Origin: Prorocentrum cordatum
Lineage: Eukaryota > Sar > Dinophyceae > Prorocentrales > Prorocentraceae
Reading direction: 5' to 3'
Length of the DNA stretch: 45,000 nt
Assembly: GCA_963575745.1 (NCBI GenBank)
Contig: CAUYUJ010001447.1
Location: 392,979-437,978, forward strand
A program made the translations under genes and the position numbers. The notes under the pieces were generated by a model, which ran no database searches, was not told where the DNA came from, and was given only the letters and a program-made list of their open reading frames with translations. Each line of letters begins with the position of its first letter. The first letter of the stretch is position 1. Of the stretch, positions 37,091-44,734 are shown piece by piece.

Positions 37091-37364
37091 CGCGCTGGAC
37101 GCGCGTGATATCGCCCATGAACGCGCTGATGGGCTGGTCGAGAGCCAGTCCTAATATTGGTTTGCGCGTGACGCTTAGCTGTTGGACAGGGCCCAGGCAC
37201 TCTCGTTGCCGCCGCATTGTGACGGACTTGTTGTCAGCGTCGTTGAACTGTCACGAGCACGACATGAAGCCCATCTGGGCCCCTGCGGCGCTCGCTGCCT
37301 CGATCGCCCAACCCGAGGCTGCGAACGCGAACGCGGGGCAGTCCATCGCTGCCGCAGCGCGGCG
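37068..37364 (-). pseudogene. Coding-like frame interrupted by one TGA
   Basis: From ATG at about 37,343: MDCPAFAFAASGWAIEAASA and QMGFMSCS, a TGA at 37,253-37,251, then in the same phase QFNDADNKSVTMRRQRE, CLGPVQQLSVTRKPILGLAL, DQPISAFMGDITRVQRAHDG and a TGA at 37,070-37,068. The two halves look like one protein with a single in-frame stop, so either a pseudogene, a splice junction or a sequencing error. Another minus frame (37,175-37,696) overlaps it and is also open. Confidence 0.25.
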
Positions 37365-37369
37365 CTAGT

Positions 37370-37703
37370 CTTGCTCGTCGGCCCGCGGGAAAGCCATTGC
37401 TCGGAGGAGGGGTTCTGTCGCCGCGGAGGCATTGGCCCGGTCGTAGTTGGCGGCGCTGATCGATGCCCCACCCCCGCGCCGCTCTCCACTGTGCGCTCTT
37501 TGCGCGTCGTAAAGCGTTTGCCCTCCATCGGCGGGTCAGGCCTCCGTGGGTCCACGGTGTGATTATCGTCTCGGCCGCGCCATGCCACGGTGAACGCGCC
37601 GTAGACGCGCAGCAACCGCCTACCCAACATTCTCGGCTTACCGGCATGTGCTTCACCCGCGTGCGCCTGAGAGCGATGCAGATCTAAGAGGGCCACCTGG
37701 ACC
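37370..37703 (-). CDS. Coding-like segment between splice-like sites, unrecognised
   Basis: On the minus strand, CCTAACCCAG is followed by a frame reading CREVQVALLDLHRSQAHAGE. A GTAAGC donor-like site occurs about 70 nt later. Reading on gives LLRVYGAFTVAWRGRDDNHT, RPDPPMEGKRFTTRKERTVE and PMPPRRQNPSSEQWLSRGP. A branch-like CTAAC next to the CAG suggests a real acceptor. The product is basic and soluble; no domain recognised. Confidence 0.27.
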
Positions 37704-37781
37704 TCGCGGCACTGGGTTAGGAAGTGGGCAACACAGAACTGAGATCAACACTGCTGGTCGGTGATGCTCCCTCCGCGCCGG

Positions 37782-38300
37782 TCAGTCTGCCGGCCATCTT
37801 CTCCCGTCCTCTCCTTCGGGCCATCCCATCTTCAGCAGCAGCCCCCTCCCTCCTCGGAATTTGCCTAAGGAGGAGTAGCGGGCCATGTCATCCGTATCCT
37901 CTCGTCGTCCTGCTGCTAATATCTTCTGGAGCTCCAGTCGTTCGTTTGTCGCATCGGGGTCCTCAGGTGCACGCCAGGGTCGAGCATGAGCCGTGCCGTC
38001 CATACTGGTTGTCACCACTCTGGCCAGGCCCGTTGCTTGCCCTATCGTATACTGCCGCAACATCGATGTCTTGTCTGTTTCTACTTGGGCCTTCAAACCA
38101 TCATCGACTGGCAACCTATGTATGCGGGGCGCGACATAATCGTCATGCTCCTCCAATGCTTGCGCCAGGCCAATGACATCTGCAGCAATGCCTCCTTGTA
38201 GGCCTGGCCTTCGCAACTCTCCCATGCAGTAGTCCGTGGGCCAGTGGGTGCGTGGCATCAAGTAGTAAGGCTTCTTTGGGCATCGACTGGTCCTTTGGTA
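37782..38300 (-). CDS. Coding-like frame with a G-patch-like end
   Basis: Open from 38,300 to TGA at 37,782 (about 172 codons). Reads KPYYLMPRTHWPTDYCMG, IGLAQALEEHDDYVAPRIHR, DDGLKAQVETDKTSMLRQYT, DATNERLELQKILAAGRRED and TDDMARYSSLGKFRGGRGLL, then LKMGWPEGEDG. The GG-R-LLLKMGW-EG end resembles the core of G-patch domains of RNA-processing proteins, but the following glycines are not in phase, so this is only a resemblance. Possibly an exon preceding the CCTAACCCAG acceptor near 37,704. Confidence 0.3.
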   Translation of the reverse strand, partial: YQRTSRCPKKPYYLMPRTHWPTDYCMGELRRPGLQGGIAADVIGLAQALEEHDDYVAPRIHRLPVDDGLKAQVETDKTSMLRQYTIGQATGLARVVTTSMDGTAHARPWRAPEDPDATNERLELQKILAAGRREDTDDMARYSSLGKFRGGRGLLLKMGWPEGEDGRRWPAD

Positions 38301-38479
38301 CTAGACCCCAGCCAGTGCAGATCTGCAGAGGTACGCTTCTCGCTCACACGCCAGATAGGTTCGACTACCTTCGCGCGCTATTGTTTCTCTACCTAATCTC
38401 GGACCGGATTCAGCATACTTGTATTTTGCCTCGAATCGCCTTGTAGTTGCCTGTATCGGTCGGAGCTCGGTGCCGGGGC

Positions 38480-38596
38480 CTAGTAGCTCGTAGCGTAAAT
38501 TTCGACATGTTTCAGGAGCTGGGGTCGGTGGAATTTCGCTTCATCGAGAAGCTCGTCAATATCGCCCCCCACCGTTCCTGTGGGCAAGCGTTCTCT
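38480..38596 (-). CDS. Short coding-like block IDELLDEAKFHRPQLL
   Basis: On the minus strand a block of about 38 codons reads TGTVGGDIDELLDEAKF, HRPQLLKHVEIYATSY and then TAG. The same phase upstream, after a TGA, reads TDETWKLSEGAEGQF (about 38,598-38,640). That block follows an acceptor-like TTAGCTTCAG near 38,656, itself preceded by RDELLTALGQEVEAVEKGG in a third phase. The composition is strongly protein-like. Probably exon pieces or a decayed gene; family unknown. Confidence 0.28.
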   Translation of the reverse strand, partial: RERLPTGTVGGDIDELLDEAKFHRPQLLKHVEIYATSY

Positions 38597-38784
38597 TCAG
38601 AACTGTCCTTCCGCTCCCTCTGACAGCTTCCACGTCTCATCCGTCGCCGCTGCTGAAGCTAATGTCCATTGCCAGGCCTCCCTTTTCCACCGCCTCGACC
38701 TCCTGGCCCAAGGCTGTCAGCAACTCGTCGCGCCGAGAGCCACGACGGCGGCGCTCCGTGAGGCCGCCACTGCAGGTCCCCTGG

Positions 38785-39671
38785 GGGGGGGGGCGGGAGG
38801 AGGAGGGGGAGAGGAGGAGGAGGAGGAGGTGGAGGAGGAGGAGTAGGAGGAGGAGGAGGAAGAGGAGGTGGAGCAGGAGGAGGGCGAGGACGAGGAAGAG
38901 GAGGAGGACGAGGAGGAGGAGGAGGAGGGGAAGGAGGACAAGGATGAGGAGAGGAGGAGGGGGGGAGGAGGAGGAGGAGGGAGGAGGAGGAGGAGGAGGA
39001 GGAGGAGGGGGGAGGAGGACGGAGGCGGAGGAGGAGGAGGAGGAGGGAGGAGGAGGAGGAGGAGGAGGAGGAGGAGGAGAGGAGGAGGAGGGGGAGGGGG
39101 TGGAGGAAGAGGAGGACGAGGAAAGGAAGGAATAGGAGGAGGAAAAGGAAGAGGAGGAGGAGGACGAGGAGGAGGAGGGAGGAGGAGGAGGAGGAGGGGA
39201 AGGAGGACAAGGATGAGGAGAGGAGGAGGGGGGAGGAGAAGGAGGAGGAGGAGGAGGAGAGGAGGAGGAGGAGGAGGAAGAGGAGGAGGAGGAGGAGGAG
39301 GAGGAGGAGGAGGAGGAGGAGGAGGAGGAGGAGGAGGAGGAGGAGGAGGAGGAGGAGGAGGAGGAGGAGGAGGGAGGAGGGAGGAGGAGGAGGAGGAGGA
39401 GGAGGAGGAGGAGGGGAGGAGGAGGAGGAGGACGAGGAGGAGGAGGAGGGAGGAGGAGGAGGAGGGGGAAGGAGGACAAGGATGAGGAGAGGAGGAGGGG
39501 GGAGGAGGAGGAGGAGGAGGAGAGGAGGAGGAGAGGAGGAGGAGGAGGAGGAGGAGGAGGACGAGGGGAGGAGGACGAGGAGGTGGAGGAGGAACAGGAG
39601 GAGGAGGAGGAGGAGGCAGAGCGCAACCAGGAGGAGGAGGAGGAAGAGGAGGAGGAGGAGGAAGAGAAGGA

Positions 39672-39702
<31 letters not shown>

Positions 39703-39778
39703 GAGGAGGAGGAGGAGGAGGAGGAGGAGGAGGAGGAGTAGGAGGCGGAGGAGGAGGAGCAGGAGGAGGGGGGGTGAG
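38785..39778 (+). repeat. GGA-rich purine tract of about 1 kb
   Basis: Interrupted (GGA)n with GAC, GAA, GGGG and GTG variants. The purest part is 39,285-39,372. Longer sub-blocks recur, for example AAGGAGGACAAGGATGAGGA at 38,930, 39,198 and 39,468 (steps of about 270 bp), so the tract itself has a higher-order repeat. The 330-codon Ser/Pro/Leu frame on the minus strand is an artefact, though it runs on into coding-like sequence at its end (38,640-38,760). Confidence 0.92.
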
Positions 39779-39829
39779 GGAAAGCCGAAGGAGATCGTTG
39801 CCTAAAAGGCCAGCCCCTGCGGCAAGTGA

Positions 39830-40060
39830 TCTCTCAAACCCCGGGTTGATCTTCTGGAGTCGTTCACCTGCCAGGAACAGAGGACGACAGTGCTGGGCTG
39901 CTCCTCATGCCTCGGTCGGGATCGCCGCATGGTCAACCCTGCTGGTGTGGCCAATGGCCACAGCAGGTGGGTCCTACGTTGAGGTGACAACTAATGGTGG
40001 CCAATCCGCTGGCACTGCACAGCTTCCTAAAGCTGGTCCCGCTGTGGTTCTCTAGCTTTG
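39830..40060 (+). CDS. Coding-like fragment, doubtful
   Basis: Two phases look protein-like: CQEQRTTVLGCSSCLGRDRR, MVNPAGVANGHS up to CAGCAGGTGGGTCC, a donor-like site, and GGSYVEVTTNGGQSAGTAQL, PKAGPAVVL in the adjoining phase. No function is recognised. From 40,060 to 40,380 nothing definite is seen. Confidence 0.15.
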
Positions 40061-40383
40061 CTTTCGATCCCCCAAACACTGGGCCCTGCTTGCGGACCAC
40101 TGTGCCGTCGTGCGCACACTGACACCCGAAGCCACTGTTGATGTCGCCTGCTACGACTGGAGAAGTACGAACGCCTAGGGAGTCGAGCCTACCTTCTACT
40201 CAACCGCTCATGGATTATGCTAGGAATGCGTGGTATCAGACCGAAATAAGGGCGTCATAGCAGACGAATTGCGCGTAGTCGTCTTGTTTAATTGGCCAAT
40301 CGAATACCTGCAACCCTGCCCTGGACATTATTTGGGTGCAGGTCGATTTCACTCAGTACCCGTTCGTCCAACCTTCGACTTAA

Positions 40384-40662
40384 CAGGATGCTGGTCCAGC
40401 ACCTGTTGTTGACCCACTTCCCCTTCCTAGCGCCAACTTGGAGGACGACGTGGTCAGGAAAGTGCATCTTCCGAACAGCCTCGGGTCCCGTTCACCTACA
40501 CGAGCCACTGAGGAGAACCACGTCTCAGGCTTTCAGTTCACAACTGATCTCCTCGAGGCGTTCGTAGTCCTGCCTCCAGTGAGATGTGGTAACATATACC
40601 ACGGGACTGTTGTCTGCACGACGGGCGCCATGGGGGGTCCCCCAGCCACCCTTGCCCCCTAG
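40384..40662 (+). CDS. Coding-like 92-codon frame after an acceptor-like site
   Basis: Follows CGACTTAACAG, where the TAA closes the frame upstream, so an exon start is plausible. Reads QDAGPAPVVDPLPLPSANLE, DDVVRKVHLPNSLGSRSPTR, ATEENHVSGFQFTTDLLEAF and VVLPPVRCGNIYHGTVVC, ending at TAG. It is proline-rich then mixed; no domain recognised. It lies just upstream of foldback copy D. Confidence 0.28.
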   Translation, partial: QDAGPAPVVDPLPLPSANLEDDVVRKVHLPNSLGSRSPTRATEENHVSGFQFTTDLLEAFVVLPPVRCGNIYHGTVVCTTGAMGGPPATLAP

Positions 40663-40768
40663 CAGGCTTGGGGACGGGCGCGCAAAGTCACTGGCGTACG
40701 TTTGCACGTGTGTAACAGTCGGGAGACCCTTTTGTAAAGGTTTTTCTTTAGGTAAAAATGCACTTTAC

Positions 40769-40949
40769 GTAGAAGGAAAACGCAATAAACAAATACCTTT
40801 GGCGCTCCGCGCGGGGCCCCCCTCCCTGGCGCGCGGGGCGCGCCAGGGGCGGCGCCGCAGGTGCTGCTGGGGGGGGCCAAAGCGCGGATCCGAGAAATCC
40901 GCGCGGAGCGCCGAAAGTTTCTGTCTATAGAGTTTCTGCTTTCTTCGAG
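40769..40949. mobile_element. T-shaped foldback element, copy D
   Basis: Left AGAAGGAAAACGCAATAAAC and TTTGGCGCTCCGCGCGG; right in reverse CGAAGAAAGCAGAAAC and TTTCGGCGCTCCGCGCGG. Centre TCCCTGGCGCGC-GGG-GCGCGCCAGG and GGCGGCGCC. The left inner arm (ATTTCTTGGATCTGCGCTGG) is missing although its partner GCGCGGATCCGAGAAATCC remains, so one side has a deletion of about 20 bp. Confidence 0.7.
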
Positions 40950-41159
40950 ACCCAGGTGGAGGAAGAGGCGGGAGGAGGCGAGGGAGGAGGAGCCGCAGGC
41001 AGCGGCGTCGAGACGGAGGGGCCCACCGCGGCCAGGGCGGCCGCGTGGAGCGCGGCCGCCAGCCAGGCACGGCCGCCGCGCGACATGGCAGGTCGCGCGC
41101 GCCCGGCACCATGTGCGGCCCGCCCCCTCGGCGGGAGGCGGCGCAATGGGGAAATCGCC

Positions 41160-41276
<117 letters not shown>

Positions 41277-41644
41277 CGAATCGCGATGACGGCCGCGACG
41301 CTGACTGCCACGGCGTGTGGGACCCCTCAGCCTTGGCGTCCGTGCTCCCCGGAGGTTCGCGCGTCGAGCGGTACACGGACGGCCGATGCTGGGAGGGTGG
41401 CGTCCAACATCGATCTCCGCAGCGCACACGATCCCGATGGGGCGATCCCCTCGCGAAAGGGGCCCCCTCTCTGCGCACGCCGTACCCCTGCCGGGGGCCT
41501 CGTGGGGGGGGGCGATGGCGTGCCACGAGCGGTGTCACGCCGCCTCGCCTCCCCGGGGGGGTGCAGTGCCCGAAGCGGTGCCCGAGAACCTGCCCCGGCG
41601 TGACCGAAACCGACGCCCGAATTTGGCCGAGCGTGCCCGCGTGT

Positions 41645-41850
41645 GACCGCAGCGGCTTTTGTTCGAAGCCGACACGACTCGCATGCTCCGTCGCAAAAGC
41701 TCGGCCGCACCGAGCTTTCGCTCATAGCTTCGGGCGCGTCCTCGATCACTGCTGCGCTTTTTCGGTCACGAGCAGCTTCGGCGGAGAGGGGCCGGGCACT
41801 CTGATACATCATACAGCCCTCACCCGGCGCTGAAGACATGCCCCCCCGCA
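41645..41850 (-). CDS. Coding-like segment, doubtful
   Basis: The minus frame reads MMYQSARPLSAEAARDRKSA, AVIEDAPEAMSESSVRPSF, CDGACESCRLRTKAAAVTRG. The plus strand is open over the same region (to 41,833) with a Cys/Arg-rich product. The minus reading looks more like protein. The region overlaps the 110-bp duplication at its edge. Confidence 0.2.
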
Positions 41851-42020
41851 GCACCTCGCGCTGGTCCCGGGGAGGCTGGAGTGGGTCACAGGCAGCGTGC
41901 TACAGTAAGGGCCATGACACATACAACCCTCACCCAGCGTTGCAGACATGCCACCCCGCAGCACCTCGCGCTGGTCCCGAGGAGGCTGGAGTGGGTCATA
42001 GGCAGCGTGCTACAGCACAG
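41800..42020 (+). repeat. 110-bp tandem duplication
   Basis: ATACAGCCCTCACCCGGCG, GACATGCCCCCCCGCAGCAC, CTCGCGCTGGTCCCGGGGAG, GCTGGAGTGGGTCACAGGC and AGCGTGCTACAG recur 110 bp later with few changes (ATACAACCCTCACCCAGCG at 41,921). The second copy is followed directly by DR-D copy 2. Confidence 0.88.
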
Positions 42021-43010
42021 TGGGGCGCCGACCACAAGCAACGTTCCACAAGAAACCCAACCCTGAGACCCAAGGACGTCTATTCGTTTTTGGTGTGGGA
42101 ACGTCAACGTCACGCATTCCGCCGCAAAACCATCGAAACCCAAGAAGCCCCGGGCACCCTGGAGGCAAGCAGGGTGCTTCTTGGCACGGGCCACCAATGT
42201 AAGGAACGCATCGGAACAGGGGACGAGGAGGGGCTCTCAGACCCACGGCGCACCTCGGCCACGAAGAAGCTCTACGACCTGGCCCTGGGGAACGGCCTGC
42301 TGGAGCACCGGGGGTGCTTTCCTCCGCGTTCCCAGGGGAAGAACGGACGGCACAAACCGCTTTCCCATTTTCGAAGCGAAGCCCGCCGTGCCCTCCAAGT
42401 GGCCTCCGGAGCCAGCATTGACCAAAGACAGACAGACGACCCCAACCAACCAACCAACCAACCAACAAATAAACAAACGGCAGAACCACAAACTGTTGGA
42501 GGTCCGCGCGGATGTCTTGGATCTGGGCCCGTATGCCCCTCCCTGGCGCGCGGAGCGCGCAAAGGGCTGCGCCGCAGACGCTGCTGGGGGGGCCAAGACG
42601 CGGATCCGAGAAATCCGCGCGGAGCGCCAAAGAGTTACGCTTATGCCGTGGTTTCTTCTTCGAGCTTCGCCTGCGCACGTGAGAACTCTCACCGACGAGC
42701 CGTGCGGGAACAAAAGAACGACGACGGCTCTGGACATCTGGACGAGTCTCTTGAAGCTCCAGCGTCGCGCCCCTCGTCACGGAGCGGGCCCCCGTCCGCG
42801 GAAGTCCCGCGCAGTCCCAGACCCTCGCCACCCAGGCCGCTCGGACGGGGGACGAAAAAAGGATGGCACACCAACCGCATGAGGAGCCCGCGGCGAGCGT
42901 CGCGCACCTGGCGTCCGCTTTGGTTCCCAGTGGCTGTCCATCCAATGGCGACCCATGGCTATGCCGAAACTCGGATGCCACTTATGTGGTGGGAGGGCGA
43001 GTGGGAGTGA
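41838..43010 (+). CDS. 390-codon composite open frame, one protein-like part
   Basis: The longest frame in the window not built mainly on a tandem repeat or microsatellite, but it crosses the 110-bp duplication, DR-D, a (CCAA)n run and foldback copy E, so it is unlikely to be one protein. The part from about 42,205 to 42,425 reads GTGDEEGLSDPRRTSATKKL, YDLALGNGLLEHRGCFPPRS, KNGRHKPLSHFRSEARRALQ and looks genuine. Treat that part as the candidate exon; function unknown. Confidence 0.2.
   Translation: MPPRSTSRWSRGGWSGSQAACYSKGHDTYNPHPALQTCHPAAPRAGPEEAGVGHRQRATAQWGADHKQRSTRNPTLRPKDVYSFLVWERQRHAFRRKTIETQEAPGTLEASRVLLGTGHQCKERIGTGDEEGLSDPRRTSATKKLYDLALGNGLLEHRGCFPPRSQGKNGRHKPLSHFRSEARRALQVASGASIDQRQTDDPNQPTNQPTNKQTAEPQTVGGPRGCLGSGPVCPSLARGARKGLRRRRCWGGQDADPRNPRGAPKSYAYAVVSSSSFACARENSHRRAVREQKNDDGSGHLDESLEAPASRPSSRSGPPSAEVPRSPRPSPPRPLGRGTKKGWHTNRMRSPRRASRTWRPLWFPVAVHPMATHGYAETRMPLMWWEGEWE
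42018..42193 (+). repeat. Dispersed repeat DR-D, copy 2
   Basis: CAGTGGGGCGCC, CCACAAGAAACC, CAACCCTGAGACCCAAGGAC, GTCTATTCGTTTTTGGTGTG, GGGAACGTC, CGCAAAACCA, GGAGGCAAGCAGGGTGCTTC. It is longer than copy 1 by an insertion of about 25 bp before the GGAGGCAAG block. Confidence 0.65.
42442..42478 (+). repeat. Short (CCAA)n run
   Basis: Six CCAA copies, then AACAAATAAACAAACGG, bordering foldback copy E. Confidence 0.85.
42469..42664. mobile_element. T-shaped foldback element, copy E
   Basis: Left AACGGCAGAACCACAAACTG, TTGGAGGTCCGCGCGGATG and TCTTGGATCTGGGC; right in reverse CGAAGAAGAAACCACGGC, TTTGGCGCTCCGCGCGGAT and TTCTCGGATCCGCG. Centre CCCTGGCGCGC-GGA-GCGCGC and GCGCCGCAGACGCTGC, where the second small arm is decayed. 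Confidence 0.72.
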
Positions 43011-43069
43011 GCTAGACGGCTTGCGTGGGGAGAGGGTGTCCTCACCCCTCCCTATACCCCCTCCCCTGG

Positions 43070-43305
43070 GCCTGGGAGGCGGGAGATGGCTCCAAGATGG
43101 CCTCCGGGAGCCCAAGGTGGCCGCCAAGATGGCTCCAGATAGCTGAAGTGACGGTGGCTCAAGATAGCTCCCCACAGATATCGCAGGCGCCTTCCGCGCC
43201 CTCCAGGGACTTCCCCAGGGGGGCGATATGGCCTCGAAAGAACCCCAAGAGGGCCCCATGAAAAGCTCAAGAGAGCCCCAAGATGGCTCAAACAACCGAA
43301 AATAT
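43070..43305 (+). repeat. CAAGATGGC/AAGAGGGCCCC short-repeat segment
   Basis: TCCAAGATGGCCTCCGGGAG, GCCGCCAAGATGGCTCCAGA, CAAGATAGCTCC, CCCAAGAGGGCCCCATG and CCCCAAGATGGCTC recur irregularly. In reverse this recalls the GGGGCCGTCTTGGGG units at 28.4-29.8 kb and the 6.56-kb segment. Confidence 0.45.
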
Positions 43306-43354
43306 TTCACAACAGCGCTTCAACTCGCCTTGCAAACTGTTTCTGACTGGGCTA

Positions 43355-44413
43355 GTGGGGATACTTTTTCGTCGCGGCCGCAAGCGGAAGCGCAGGCGGC
43401 GTCCGAAGTAAGCCCGGGCTACGGGCCAAACCTAATTACCTAAGCGCGCGAACGGACGGCCGCCGAAACTGCCGCCGATGAACGCCGAGGAGCGACGCCG
43501 GGGACTGAAGGCAGAGCTGCAAGAGGTGCTAGGTGTGCCAGGCGGCCAACCATTCCAAAGGCGAGACCACCGGAAAGGCAAACGAATGGAACCGTGCGGC
43601 GCCAGGCGCCAGAGGTAAACGAGCCACCCGAGGAAAGCACGGCATAGCGTGGGGCTGAGCAAAAAAACCCAGCGCACCTGTGTCGCATGCCAACGGTGGC
43701 AACCTCATGTGCTTGAACAAGAAGCTAAACCACCCATTAGCCATCCACGTGGAGGTGCACCCCACCACTGCAAGGCGGCAGCTGCAAACACGGCCAGGCT
43801 GTGGCAATGCCTGGGACCAGGGGCCAAGAACATGCGAGCATGCAAGCTGGAGCTGGTCGACGTGGAAGTCACTGGGACGCCAGGGTTACCTCACCAGGCT
43901 CAAAAGAAGCCAGCACGGACACCAACAGACGCCAGGGACTGCGGGCGAAAACCGGGGAGCCGCAACCAGGCTGTAGTCGGCGGCAGGGCGGCGGTGTCCA
44001 CGGGGGGCCGGTGGGGATACGTTTTGGTCGCGGCCGCAAAAGAAAACGCTGGCGGCGTCAGAAGTCGTCCAAGGCTACGTGCGTTACCAAATTATCCAGC
44101 GAGCGCACGTATGGCTGTTAGAGTTGCCGCCGAAGGACTCTGGGCGGCGCCGGGGCTTAAGGCGGGCTGCGCGAGCTGCCAGGTGAGCCAGGCGGCCGAA
44201 GTGCAATCATCCCAGAGGCGAGACCACCAGGAAGACGAACAAATTATACCCTGTCGCGCCAGGCGCCAGACGTAAACAAGCCACCGAGGCAGGCAGTCCA
44301 GCGTACCTGTGTCGCATGCCAACGGGGCAACATCAGATGGCTGAGCAAAAAGGCTAAACCACTCATGAGCAATCCACGTAGGGTCGCATCCCACCATTGC
44401 TGGTGGGGATACT
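43355..44413 (+). repeat. Two diverged repeat units beginning GTGGGGATAC
   Basis: GTGGGGATAC occurs at 43,355, 44,011 and 44,403. After each of the first two come GTCGCGGCCGCAA, GCTGGCGGCGTC/GCAGGCGGCGTC, a GCCGCCGAA block, CAGGCGGCC, AGGCGAGACCACC, GCGCCAGGCGCCAGA-GTAAAC and CTGTGTCGCATGCCAACGG, then GCTAAACCAC and ATCCACGT. The homologous parts are 43,355-43,800 and 44,011-44,413. Unit 1 has an extra segment of about 215 bp (43,800-44,010). The third GTGGGGATAC is followed by unrelated sequence, as at the boundary of an element. Confidence 0.75.
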
Positions 44414-44559
44414 CGAAAAGTCAATAAATTTGCATGTGCCTTTATAAGGTGGGCATCGGTGGAAAAAATGCTGGCTCTCAGATGTGGCAGGGTGCCTGCG
44501 TAGACAGTTGTTTGGCGGGGGTGCGACGGAGCGATCCTCATATCAATGTCCGAGCAACG

Positions 44560-44610
44560 CAAAAAATGGAGACGCAGGGAGGGAGATGAGACGCAGGGAG
44601 GGATGTGAAG
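44560..44610 (+). repeat. 20-bp tandem duplication
   Basis: GAGACGCAGGGAGGGAGAT and GAGACGCAGGGAGGGATGT occur side by side in a purine-rich stretch. Confidence 0.7.
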
Positions 44611-44734
44611 AGGAGGGCGAAGACTAGGACCAGGAATTCTGGTGTGGGGGAGAAAGGGGCGGAACGAAAATGAGCACGAGGATGAATGACGGAGAGAAGG
44701 AGGACGGGGGATCCGCTGCCGTTCGATCCCTCCC

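Noticed and set aside
36809-38300. Confident call of a LINE retroelement with an endonuclease domain
   Set aside because: Only one short motif resembles the domain, the key Asp is Glu, and no reverse-transcriptase motif was found. Kept only as a weak suggestion.
43150-43300. Dinoflagellate spliced-leader relic (GGCTCAAG-like stretches at about 43,154 and 43,285)
   Set aside because: Only the GGCTCAA part is present, within CAAGATGGCTC-type repeats. The rest of the leader is absent.
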